This document shows positions 1-9,299 of a stretch of 64,000 nt of DNA, piece by piece. The position numbers were made by a program, and so were the translations under genes. The stretch lies in the NCBI RefSeq assembly GCF_016864555.1, contig NZ_CP044012.1, forward strand, positions 1 to 64,000. Reading direction: 5' to 3'. Below the pieces are notes generated by a model. That model searched no databases. It was not told the origin of the DNA and worked only from the letters and a program-made list of their open reading frames with translations. Source of the stretch: Sinorhizobium sp. BG8. Lineage in GTDB: Bacteria > Pseudomonadota > Alphaproteobacteria > Rhizobiales > Rhizobiaceae. The number at the start of each line of letters is the position of its first letter. Position 1 is the first letter of the stretch.

Positions 1-1
1 C

Positions 2-1210
2 TATCTCGATTTCTACAAGCTGATGCCGACCTTTCTCTATCCGGAGAAGCTCGGCGCCGACCTCGCCGCTGTCCTCAAGGGTGTTGTCAAGAATGCGGTC
101 GTGATCGCCGAGAGCCACATCCGTACGCCGGAAAATGGCGAGACCGTGCTTGGCGAGGGCGCAGCCGATCTCGTGTCGATCGTGCGTGGCCAGATCGCCG
201 ATCCCCATCTGGCCACAAAGGCGGGCGAGGACCGACCCGAGGATATTCGCGGCTGCATCTCCTGCAACCAGATGTGCTGGGGCCGACGATCAAGGGATTA
301 CTGGATCAGCTGTCTTATCAACCCCTCCGTCGGCCGCGAGGCCGAATGGAACGGCGACCGCTTCCGCCGGTCCGACGATCCCAAACGCGTGCTGGTGATC
401 GGCGGCGGCCCGGCTGGACTTGAGGCCGCCCGCGTATCGGCTGAGCGCGGGCACCGGGTGACCCTCGCCGAAGCGTCGAGCCGCCTCGGTGGAAACTTTC
501 TCCTCGCTGGCATGCAGCCCCGGCGCGCGCAGATCCTCGATCTCATTGCGTGGTACGAGCTGCAGCTGGAGAAGCTCGGCGTGGCCGTTCGCCTCAACAC
601 CTATCTCGAAGCCGAGGAAATCGATCCCTCCGAATTCGATGTCGTGATTGCGGCAACCGGATCCTATTCGCCTGAAACCGGTTTCCAGAAAGCACTTCCG
701 ACTGTCGAAACGATGCCCGGCGTCGACAAGGGTAACGTCTTCACCGTCGAAGCCATCATGGCGCGACAGGCAAGGCCGGGCAGTCACATCCTGCTTCTCG
801 ACGAGGGCGGAGGCTGGCGCGGCTGCGGCACCGCCTGGAAACTTGCCGAAGAAGGCCACCGCGTGACGATTCTCACACCCGATCCGTTCGTCGGCAAGGA
901 ACTGCAACGAACCGCAGCGGACGTGCCCATGCGGCAAGCGCTTCGCAAACTCGACGTCGATTGGATCGTCGAGGTGAGCATTACCGAATGGCACGGCAAC
1001 GGCGCGACGATCGTCGACCACAACACGGGCGAGCACCGCTTTGTCGAAGCAGACACGCTTGTCACCGCCACCACGAATTCCCCGGCCGACTGGCTGGCGC
1101 CGGGCCTGGCGGAACTCGGCCTCGCGACGCGCCTGATCGGCGATTGCGCAGCACCGCGGCAGGCACCTTACGCGTTTTACGAAGGCCGGAAGGCAGGATT
1201 GGAGATCTGA
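2..1210 (+). CDS. NADH:flavin oxidoreductase / N-demethylase, 3' part (cut by window edge)
   Basis: This is the C-terminal part of a flavoprotein of the Old Yellow Enzyme / trimethylamine dehydrogenase / 2,4-dienoyl-CoA reductase type. The frame is open from base 2, so the start lies outside the window. Counting from the Met at base 23, the end of the FMN barrel is followed by cysteines 78, 81, 85 and 97 (C-x2-C-x3-C-x11-C), the 4Fe-4S ligands of this family. A GGGPAGLEAA nucleotide-binding motif follows, then a second Rossmann-like domain. Members demethylate N-methylproline (StcD), dimethylglycine or related amines. The Rieske demethylase system downstream and the imino acid reductase one base after its stop support an N-demethylase role rather than fatty acid oxidation. 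The substrate is inferred. Confidence 0.85.
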   Translation, partial: YLDFYKLMPTFLYPEKLGADLAAVLKGVVKNAVVIAESHIRTPENGETVLGEGAADLVSIVRGQIADPHLATKAGEDRPEDIRGCISCNQMCWGRRSRDYWISCLINPSVGREAEWNGDRFRRSDDPKRVLVIGGGPAGLEAARVSAERGHRVTLAEASSRLGGNFLLAGMQPRRAQILDLIAWYELQLEKLGVAVRLNTYLEAEEIDPSEFDVVIAATGSYSPETGFQKALPTVETMPGVDKGNVFTVEAIMARQARPGSHILLLDEGGGWRGCGTAWKLAEEGHRVTILTPDPFVGKELQRTAADVPMRQALRKLDVDWIVEVSITEWHGNGATIVDHNTGEHRFVEADTLVTATTNSPADWLAPGLAELGLATRLIGDCAAPRQAPYAFYEGRKAGLEI

Positions 1211-1211
1211 G

Positions 1212-2227
1212 ATGACGCAGGAGGTCGAACTTGGCCAGGCGGAAGCAGAAGAGCTGGCGCTCAGAGCCTGCCGAGGTGCCGGTGCAGATGAACAGACCAC
1301 GCGCGCCCTCGTCGAGGCGACGCTTTCAGCGGCGCGCTTCGGCCCGCCACACTCGGCTTTCCGCATTTCGTGGACTACCTGAACAGTTTTCGCGAGGGAC
1401 GAATTAACTGTGAACCCTCGCCGACCCTGGCACGGCCGTTTCCGGCGATGCTCGTCTCAGATGCCGACGGTGGCGTCGCTCAACTTGGCTTCGACCTTGC
1501 CTTCGACGATGTCGTCGGGGCCGCCCGGAATTTCGGGATTGCGATGTTCACGCAGACGAACAGCTATACGGCCGGCGAACTGGGATACTATGTCCGCCGC
1601 CTCGCCGCGGAGGGTCTTGTCGGGCTGGCCGCCACCAATGCCAATGCCATGCTCGTCTCGAAACCCGGCGGCCCCGCCGTCTACAGTACGAACCCGATGG
1701 CCTTCGGCTTTCCTCTTGGCGAGGGCTCCCTGCCAATGGTCATCGATCAGGCCTCCAGCGCCACGGCCTTCGTCAACATCGTCGCCGCCGCGGCAAGGGG
1801 CCAATCCATCCCCAAAGGCTGGGCAGTGGACGAGAACGGCGAGGACACGGAGGATCCGGCAAAAGCTATCGGCGGCGCCCTGCTTCCCTTCGGCGGGCGA
1901 AAAGGCGGAAACGTCGCGCTGCTTGTCGAAATGCTGTCCGCGGGCCTTTCGGGTGGCCCATGGTCGCTCGATACGCCGCATTTCCAGTCCGGCAGCGCTC
2001 GTCCAGCCGTCGGCCTGACTGTGCTGGCCATTGTGCCCGGCGCCCCTGAAGAGGGACGTATCGCGCGCGCGGGCGAGCAGGTACGTCGACTGGCGGCACT
2101 CGACGTCTTCATTCCCGGCGTAAGCGGCATCGAATTTCCACCATCCCTCACAAAGAAGCTGAAGGTGCCCGCCGACGTCTACGAGGCCGTTCGCAGGCTT
2201 GCCGCAGCAGGTTCCGATCGTGCATAG
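1212..2227 (+). pseudogene. Ldh2-family (malate/L-lactate dehydrogenase type) oxidoreductase, frameshifted
   Basis: The ATG at 1212 follows the flavoprotein stop by one base. The frame runs about 44 codons to AARFG and then reads out to a stop at about 1380. From about 1340 the family sequence continues in another frame (TLGFPHFVDYL... then SDADGG, GELGYY, STNPMAFGFP) to the stop at 2227. Restoring one base near 1341-1346, in a GGCCCG run, gives an intact protein of about 338 residues, the normal family length. Ldh2 proteins are NAD(P)H-dependent; many next to proline or hydroxyproline genes reduce delta-1-pyrroline-2-carboxylate. That fits the N-methylproline-type demethylases here, but the substrate is inferred. 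It may be a real pseudogene or a sequencing error. Confidence 0.8.
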
Positions 2228-2269
2228 GAAGGCGGCCGCGTTCCGCTGCCGAGGGCGAGATCGACTGCG

Positions 2270-3147
2270 CTAGGTGGCCCTGACCAGCCAATCCGCGAAC
2301 AGGCGGGACTGGGCGGTCGCCTTCGCGTGAATTGTCATATGGAACGGGACGGGCGAAGGGACTGACTGAGGCACCAGGGGGACAAGCCGCCCGGCCTCCA
2401 TCATGCTTTTCACCAGCCCATCCCAGCCCAGCACCGCACCCACATCGTCCTGGGCTGCCTGGAGCGCGATCATGTAGTTGTTCACGTAGAAACCGCGGCC
2501 CTCGGTGGCGCACACCCCAGCGACTGGAGCCAGTCGGTCCAGGTCGTCCAGCCGTTTTCCTCGTTGCTCATGTGGATCAGCGGGACCTTGAGCAGGTCCT
2601 CGACCCCCGAGATGCGATGTTGGGCGGCGAATGTCGGGGTTCCCAGCGCCACAATATGGTCCCGAAACAGTATGCTGTTCTCGACGCCATTTTCGTCCGG
2701 GTCTCCATAGTGGATGCTGAGATCGCACGGGCCGCTCACGCCGGGTATATCGCTGGTAATCTGGGAAACGGTAATAGCCGGATAGATCTTCCAGAAAGCA
2801 GAGATTTTTGGCGTGAGCCACAGGGAGCTCACAGCTGTGGTCGTGCGGATGGTCACATCGACGGTTTCGCGGCGATCGCGGATCTGCGTGACGGTATCCG
2901 ATATCGACTCGAAGCCGCGTCGTATCGCCAGGAACAGGAAAGCCCCCTTCTCCGTCAGCTCGACGCCACGACTGCGGCGGACGAAGAGGCTGCAGCCGAG
3001 GTCTGTCTCAAGCGCCTTGATCTGGTGGCTGACGGCGGCCGGCGTCACGTTCATTTCCCTCGCAGCTTCCTTGAAGCTCGCCTTCCGGGCGGCGGCCTCG
3101 AAGCAGGCAAGAGCTGTCAGGGAGGGAAGATCATAGGGTCTTCGCAT
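2270..3147 (-). pseudogene. LysR-family regulator (GcvA-like), frameshifted
   Basis: The start at 3147 has an AGGGAA ribosome site 7 bases upstream and avoids a longer, poorly supported N-terminus. The N-terminal helix-turn-helix is intact (SFKEAAREMNVTPAAVSHQI), and the effector domain is intact to DWLQSLGCAPPR. The frame then breaks at about 2505-2512, and GRGFYVNNYMIALQAAQDD onward continues in the next frame to the stop at 2270. Adding one G in a GGG run restores about 292 residues, normal for LysR. It is convergent with the Ldh2 gene and divergent from the Rieske oxygenase gene, so it probably controlled the flanking demethylation genes. If the frameshift is real, the effector-binding half is lost. 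Confidence 0.8.
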
Positions 3148-3249
3148 GAGGGTTCCCTGCCAAAACATGACATTAGTTTATCTAATCTCACATCAAATAA
3201 AGTGCCGTTGTCAACTGGGTTTGTCGCGATGACAATCGTCTTCGGTTAA

Positions 3250-4511
<1,262 letters not shown>

Positions 4512-4516
4512 GCGGG

Positions 4517-5578
4517 ATGAGCGTCTTCAAGAACCTTTCCTTCTGGACCGACGCTGAAATGCTCGAATGCGTGACGCGCACACCGGAAGCACCCGATGTC
4601 GTGACCTTTAGCTTCCAGAGCCCTTCCGGAGCGCTGTTCAATCACGACCCCGGTCAATTCGTCACGCTGGAGCTCCCCCTCCCCGGCGGACCGCTATACC
4701 GGACCTATACGATATCCTCCTCGCCTTCGCGGCCGACGGCGCTCACGATCACCGTAAAGGCGCAACGCTCGTCTGTCGGCACGCGCTGGATGCTCGACAA
4801 CCTTCACAAGGGTATGCGGATCCGAGCGACAGGCCCCGCCGGGACGTTCTCGATCGCCCATCACCCGGTCGAGAAGTACCTCTTCATCTCGGCCGGCTCC
4901 GGTATCACGCCGATGGTAGCGATGACGACGTGGCTTTACGATTCCGGCCGCGAACCGGACATCGTCTTCATCAACTGCGCGCGTCGTCCCTCGGAGATCA
5001 TCCTGCGCGAACGGATGGAACTCATGGCCTCGCGCATCGTCGGTATCGACCTCAAGTGGGTCGTCGAAGAGGCCGATCCCTTCCGGCCCTGGACCGGGTA
5101 TCGTGGGATGTTCAATCAGATCATGCTCGGCCTGATGGCGCAGGACTATCTCGAGCGAGAGGTATTCTGTTGCGGCCCTGAACCGTTCATGCGCGCGGTC
5201 CGCGAGGCACTAGCGGGTCTGGGCTTCGACATGAACCGCTACCATCAGGAAAGCTTCAGCGCGGAACCTGACCATGCCGAAGACGTTCCCGAGGACGTGC
5301 TTCCCGATGTGCAGAACCAGGCTGAGATCCAGTTCGCGTTCTCCGGCATCACGGCGAACTGCAACGAGACGGATACGATTCTGGCTGCTGCGAAGGCCGC
5401 AGGATTGGTGATCCCATCAGGATGCTCGATGGGTATCTGCGGCACCTGCAAGATTCGCAAGACCGAAGGCCAGGTCCATATGGTGCACAATGGAGGCATC
5501 ACCGAAGAGGACATCGATGACAATTACATCCTCGCGTGCTGCTCCAAACCAATCGGCCGCGTGAGCGTGGAGGCCTGA
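4517..5578 (+). CDS. Betaine/stachydrine demethylase reductase subunit (GbcB-like)
   Basis: This is the electron-transfer partner of the Rieske oxygenase, passing electrons from NAD(P)H through flavin and 2Fe-2S to the Rieske cluster. It has 353 residues from the ATG at 4517; a longer in-frame start at 4454 would overlap the oxygenase heavily. The order is an N-terminal flavin-binding beta-barrel (RTYTISSSPS), an NAD-binding domain (SAGSGITPM and CCGPEPFM) and a C-terminal plant-type ferredoxin with CSMGICGTC plus a last cysteine in ILACCSK. This reductase-then-ferredoxin order is usual for GbcB and CntB relatives. It is intact although its partner gene upstream is frameshifted, which suggests either very recent damage or an error in the upstream sequence. 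Confidence 0.9.
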   Translation: MSVFKNLSFWTDAEMLECVTRTPEAPDVVTFSFQSPSGALFNHDPGQFVTLELPLPGGPLYRTYTISSSPSRPTALTITVKAQRSSVGTRWMLDNLHKGMRIRATGPAGTFSIAHHPVEKYLFISAGSGITPMVAMTTWLYDSGREPDIVFINCARRPSEIILRERMELMASRIVGIDLKWVVEEADPFRPWTGYRGMFNQIMLGLMAQDYLEREVFCCGPEPFMRAVREALAGLGFDMNRYHQESFSAEPDHAEDVPEDVLPDVQNQAEIQFAFSGITANCNETDTILAAAKAAGLVIPSGCSMGICGTCKIRKTEGQVHMVHNGGITEEDIDDNYILACCSKPIGRVSVEA

Positions 5579-5582
5579 CCGC

Positions 5583-5613
5583 CACGAGGCAGCTATATCA
5601 CGCTGTCCTCGTG
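5583..5613 (+). terminator. Hairpin after the demethylase reductase gene
   Basis: CACGAGG at 5583-5589 pairs with CCTCGTG at 5607-5613 around a 17-base loop. It begins 5 bases after the reductase stop. There is no clear T run, so termination is only a possibility. Confidence 0.35.
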
Positions 5614-5875
5614 CAGATAGAACATCCGATTTGCCGCTTATGTCAGCACGCCGAACAGATGCCGGAGCATGTCCGTTCCAAGGCCCTCACGACTGCGCCG
5701 GCCCTCTCGCAGCGGTCAAAACTATGCGAGCGGCATTGACACCATGCAATGGGAGACCGCCTGGGCTTCCTTTGAGCGCCGTCAAAAACCTCGTTTGACC
5801 TCTGCACGGTCGTTCCATCCGATCATTGCACTGAAGCCGTTTCGGAGGCTGAAACACTGGTCGCTCCGAAAGGGA
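5614..5875. other. Non-coding stretch between convergent genes
   Basis: This lies between the reductase gene (plus) and livF (minus). No coding signal, repeat or RNA gene was recognised apart from the hairpin at its left edge. Confidence 0.5.
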
Positions 5876-6582
5876 TCAAAGGCCGAGATAGGCTCGCCTG
5901 ACGTCCTCATTGGACTTCAGGTCCCTGGCTGCGCCCGCCAGCGTTATGTGACCGAGCTCCATGACATAGGCTTGCGAGGAGATGTCCAATGCAAGGTTGG
6001 CGTTCTGTTCGACCAACAGGACGCCGCATTTCTCCTCCCGCGCGATCGTGGCAATCGTGTTGAGCACGTCGCGCACGATGAGGGGAGCCAATCCGATGGA
6101 TGGCTCGTCAAAGAGATAGAAGCGGGGCCGTGCCATGATGCCTCTACCGATCGCGATCATCTGCTGCTGGCCGCCGCTGAAGTTGCGGACGACGCGATGC
6201 CGGTGATCCTTCAACACCGGAAAATAGCCGAAGACCTTGTCTAGGTCGTCGCGAATTCCCGCCTGATCCTTCCTGAGGTGTGCACCTACAAGCAAGTTGT
6301 CGAGCACACTCATATATGGGAACAGCCCCCTACCCTCTGGAACCTGGCATATTCCCCTGCGGACAATCTCCTCGGGGAAAGTCCGACCAACGATTCTCCG
6401 TCGAAGGATATCTGCCCGGTCTTGAGCGGCACCACCCCCGAGACAGATTTGAGAACTGTGGACTTGCCCGCGCCATTGGCACCGACGAGCGATGTTATCG
6501 TCCCTTCCTTTGCGGACAACGACACCCCGTCCACGGCCGTGATCCCCGAATACTCGACTGTCAGATTGTTGATCGTCAGCAT
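5876..6582 (-). pseudogene. livF: Branched-chain-type ABC transporter ATPase LivF, frameshifted
   Basis: This is the ATP-binding subunit of the LivFGHM-type importer. Its ATG at 6582 overlaps the livG stop (TGATG). The N-terminal frame carries Walker A (GANGAGKST) and ends soon after FDGESLVG. RTFPEEIVRRGICQVPEGRGLF, the signature NFSGGQQQM, Walker B (FYLFDEPSIGL) and the C-terminus lie in another frame to 5876. The break is at about 6384-6390, and one base added restores about 235 residues, the usual LivF length. It is the last gene of the hyu/liv operon. If real, the frameshift would remove one of the two ATPases. The same type of lesion occurs in three neighbouring genes. Confidence 0.85.
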
Positions 6583-7340
6583 CAGGCTGCCTCCTCGCCG
6601 AGATAGGCCTGGATCGTCGCGGGATTCCGGCTGACTTCCGCCGGGGTTCCCTCGGCAAGCAGGTCGCCGTAACAGAGGACCGTTATCCTGTCGCACGCCT
6701 GCATGATGGCCTTCATGTCGTGCTCGATCAGGAGGAGGGTCATTCCGTCGTCTCTCAAGCCGCGGATGATTTCCATCAGCCGAACCTTTTCGCCTGAATT
6801 GAGACCCGCCAACGGTTCATCGAGCATGAGAAGGCGGGGAGCAGTCGAAAAGGCGATCGCCACTCCGAGTATCTTCTGCGTGCCGCCCGGGAGGTCGCAG
6901 GCCAAAGAGGACGCGAACTCGCGCATGCCGAACCTTTCGAGAATGGCATCCGCGGACTTCCGGTGCATCTCCTCCTCGGTGCGCGCAGAGCGAAGTCCAA
7001 GGATGTTGGCCAACCAACTCGTCTCGATCCTGTTGCGCGCCGCCGTCACGAGATTCTCTCGAACGCTCAGATTCGCGTAGTTGCTCGTGTTCTGGAATGT
7101 TCGGGCAATTCCGAGACGCGCGATCTTGTGGGAAGGCATCCCCGTGATGTCCATGTCTTTGAACATGACGCGGCCCGCCGTGGGCGCAAGAAATCCGGTC
7201 GTCACGTTGAAGAAAGTAGTCTTTCCCGAGCCGTTGGGGCCGATGAGACCGTGGATGGTCCCGGGCTCGATACCGAACGATACCGAGTTCAAGGCGACGG
7301 CCTGGCCGAAACGTTTGGTGAGTTCATGCACGCGAAGCAT
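6582..7340 (-). CDS. livG: Branched-chain-type ABC transporter ATPase LivG
   Basis: A 252-residue ABC ATPase and partner of LivF at the fused LivHM permease in the inner membrane. It has Walker A GPNGSGKTT near residue 36, the long helical insertion between Walker A and the signature that marks LivG (AARNRIETSWLANILGLRSARTEEE), Walker B LLMLDEPLAGLN and the switch His in LLIEHDM. The signature loop DLPGGTQKILG is shifted from the common LSGGQ. It sits between the permease and LivF in the minus-strand operon. The substrate follows the binding protein at 14.7 kb and is not a standard branched-chain amino acid on context. Confidence 0.93.
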   Translation of the reverse strand: MLRVHELTKRFGQAVALNSVSFGIEPGTIHGLIGPNGSGKTTFFNVTTGFLAPTAGRVMFKDMDITGMPSHKIARLGIARTFQNTSNYANLSVRENLVTAARNRIETSWLANILGLRSARTEEEMHRKSADAILERFGMREFASSLACDLPGGTQKILGVAIAFSTAPRLLMLDEPLAGLNSGEKVRLMEIIRGLRDDGMTLLLIEHDMKAIMQACDRITVLCYGDLLAEGTPAEVSRNPATIQAYLGEEAA

Positions 7341-9234
7341 TTACGGCTCCTTGTTCATTCTTCAGTCCGCTTTTGGGACGGTGTGACAAAAGTTGACCAA
7401 TCACGCCTTCGAGACCGCGGGGCATGAACAAGACCGTTAGGATGATCGTGGTGCCCCATATCAGCGGGATCAGTTGGGCCGTGTCGCGAAGCAGTTGCTC
7501 CATCACCGTCAGGGCCACCAGGCCAACGATCGGTCCCCAATAGGTCCGGTTGCCGCCAATGATCACCGCCGCGATGATCTTGAACATGAACTGTGGCGTG
7601 TAGTCGGTGGGAGCGACAAAGCCATTGTAGCCGGCGTAGAAAGCACCCGCGATCCCTGCAGCGAACGATCCGATGCAGAAAGCCAATGTCTTCAGGCCCC
7701 ATGTATTCAGACCGACGGCCATCGACAGGTTCTCATTTTCCGCCACCGCGTGGATAGCGCGGCCGGTTCGGCTGCTGTTGATGACATAGAGCAGGAGCAC
7801 GATGACGATCGTCCCGAGCAGCACCAGCAAGTAATAGTTCCTGGTGTCGAAGAAGCTGATGCCGAACAGCTTTTCCGGAGGCGAAAGGAACGGGATGCCT
7901 TCGATCCCTCCGAACGGAAATTTGAACTGGATGAAACATTGCCGGATCGCTTCACCAGCCGCGAACGTGCTGAGGAAGAAGTAGAATTGCCGCGTGCGCA
8001 TGACCGGGTATGCGATCAGAAGTGCGACCAACGCTGCGACAAGGCCGGACAAAGGCAATATGACCCAGAATGACAATCCGAACTCTGTTTGGAGCAGAGC
8101 GAAGGTGTATGCGCCAATCGCCAGCATCGTGATGTGAGCGAATGACCACCCTCCCATCCTTGTGATCGTGCGGTAGCTGGTCACCAGCATCACATTGACC
8201 AGGAAGAGGATGCCGACGCCGACGTAGTACGGGGGGACCAGAAACGGAAAGCCGACCATTGCGACCAGAAGCACTAGCGTCAGGCCCGTCAGCGTACCGG
8301 CTGGCAAAGCTGCCGTCTTCCATTCGACGAGTTTGACGGGAGCCTGTTCGAGCAATGGCGCTTCTCGCCCAAGCAGGCCCCGGGGAAAGAACGCCAGGAC
8401 CACGAGCATGATGACCGTATCTATGATGACGATGTACTGGCCAAGGCCGATCACGCTGGCGAAGCTGTCGATAAAGCCGAAGAGCATCGCAGCAACGATC
8501 GCGCCCGTGATGCTGCCCAGACCACCGACGATGACGACAATGAATGCTTTCCAGATCGCCTCGAGACCCATGTAGGGACCGACATTGATGATGCTGGCCA
8601 TCAGGACGCCGGACGCTCCAGCCATGGACGCGCCGATAATCATCGTGACAAGCCGGACCCGTTTGAGGTTTATGCCCTGAAGCAGCGCCGATTGGCGGTT
8701 CTGCGATGCCGCTCTGAGAGCCCGGCCACCCCTCGTTCGATTCAGGAAGTACCAGAGGCACGCCATCATCACCACCGCGCAGACGATCACGGCCAGGCGC
8801 TGATATGTGAGGATGCCTCCGGCGACATTCAGCTGGCCGGGTATCATTACGGGCAGGCTTTTGGAAACGACCCCAAACACAATCGCGGCCAATGCCTGCA
8901 GGACGTAAGAAAGGCCCAGGGAGGCGATGAAGCCTCCGAAGGCGTCGCTCGCGGTCCGCTCGAAGATGGTCTTCTCGAACAACGCGCCTGCCAGCCCCAC
9001 GAGGATGGGGCCGACAATGAGCGCCGCGACAAACACCGCCCATGGCGGAAGTCCGAGAAGGCCCGAGAGCATCAGCCAGACCGTGTAGCCGCCGAGCATG
9101 AAAAGCTCGCCGTGGGCAAAGTTGACCACCTTCATCACGCCGAACACCAGCGCGAGTCCGACTGCGAACAGGCCGTAGAACGAGCTGAGCGCGATGAAAT
9201 TCAGGAACACCTGCGTGACGTTGAAGTCGACCAT
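7324..9234 (-). CDS. Fused LivH-LivM ABC permease
   Basis: One 636-residue polypeptide carries both membrane subunits of a branched-chain-type importer. Residues 1 to about 290 match LivH (FALVFGVMKVVNFAHGELFMLGG, GAL... SITGAIVAA), and about 300 to 636 match LivM (SYRTITRMGGWSFAHITMLAIGAY, GGNRTYWGPIVG). LivH and LivM are normally separate genes. Here a short linker (EQAPVKLVEWKTAALPAG) joins them with no stop or frameshift. The ATG at 9234 has GAGGC upstream; an upstream GTG at 9291 is less likely. The C-terminus overlaps livG by 17 bases. The operon also holds hyuA, hyuB and the binding protein gene, so the importer probably feeds the HyuAB substrate. Confidence 0.92.
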   Translation of the reverse strand: MVDFNVTQVFLNFIALSSFYGLFAVGLALVFGVMKVVNFAHGELFMLGGYTVWLMLSGLLGLPPWAVFVAALIVGPILVGLAGALFEKTIFERTASDAFGGFIASLGLSYVLQALAAIVFGVVSKSLPVMIPGQLNVAGGILTYQRLAVIVCAVVMMACLWYFLNRTRGGRALRAASQNRQSALLQGINLKRVRLVTMIIGASMAGASGVLMASIINVGPYMGLEAIWKAFIVVIVGGLGSITGAIVAAMLFGFIDSFASVIGLGQYIVIIDTVIMLVVLAFFPRGLLGREAPLLEQAPVKLVEWKTAALPAGTLTGLTLVLLVAMVGFPFLVPPYYVGVGILFLVNVMLVTSYRTITRMGGWSFAHITMLAIGAYTFALLQTEFGLSFWVILPLSGLVAALVALLIAYPVMRTRQFYFFLSTFAAGEAIRQCFIQFKFPFGGIEGIPFLSPPEKLFGISFFDTRNYYLLVLLGTIVIVLLLYVINSSRTGRAIHAVAENENLSMAVGLNTWGLKTLAFCIGSFAAGIAGAFYAGYNGFVAPTDYTPQFMFKIIAAVIIGGNRTYWGPIVGLVALTVMEQLLRDTAQLIPLIWGTTIILTVLFMPRGLEGVIGQLLSHRPKSGLKNEQGAVNASRA

Positions 9235-9299
9235 GACCGCCTCGAACCAAATCTCAGTGGAGGGTGCCGCCACTGCAAGCCGCGGCGGCACCTGGTTGT

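Noticed and set aside
290-1366. 358-codon minus-strand frame opposite the flavoprotein gene
   Set aside because: Shadow frame; the plus strand carries the 4Fe-4S and nucleotide-binding motifs.
7952-9250. 432-codon minus-strand frame overlapping the fused permease in another frame
   Set aside because: Arg/His-rich low-meaning translation; the permease frame has clear membrane helices and family motifs.
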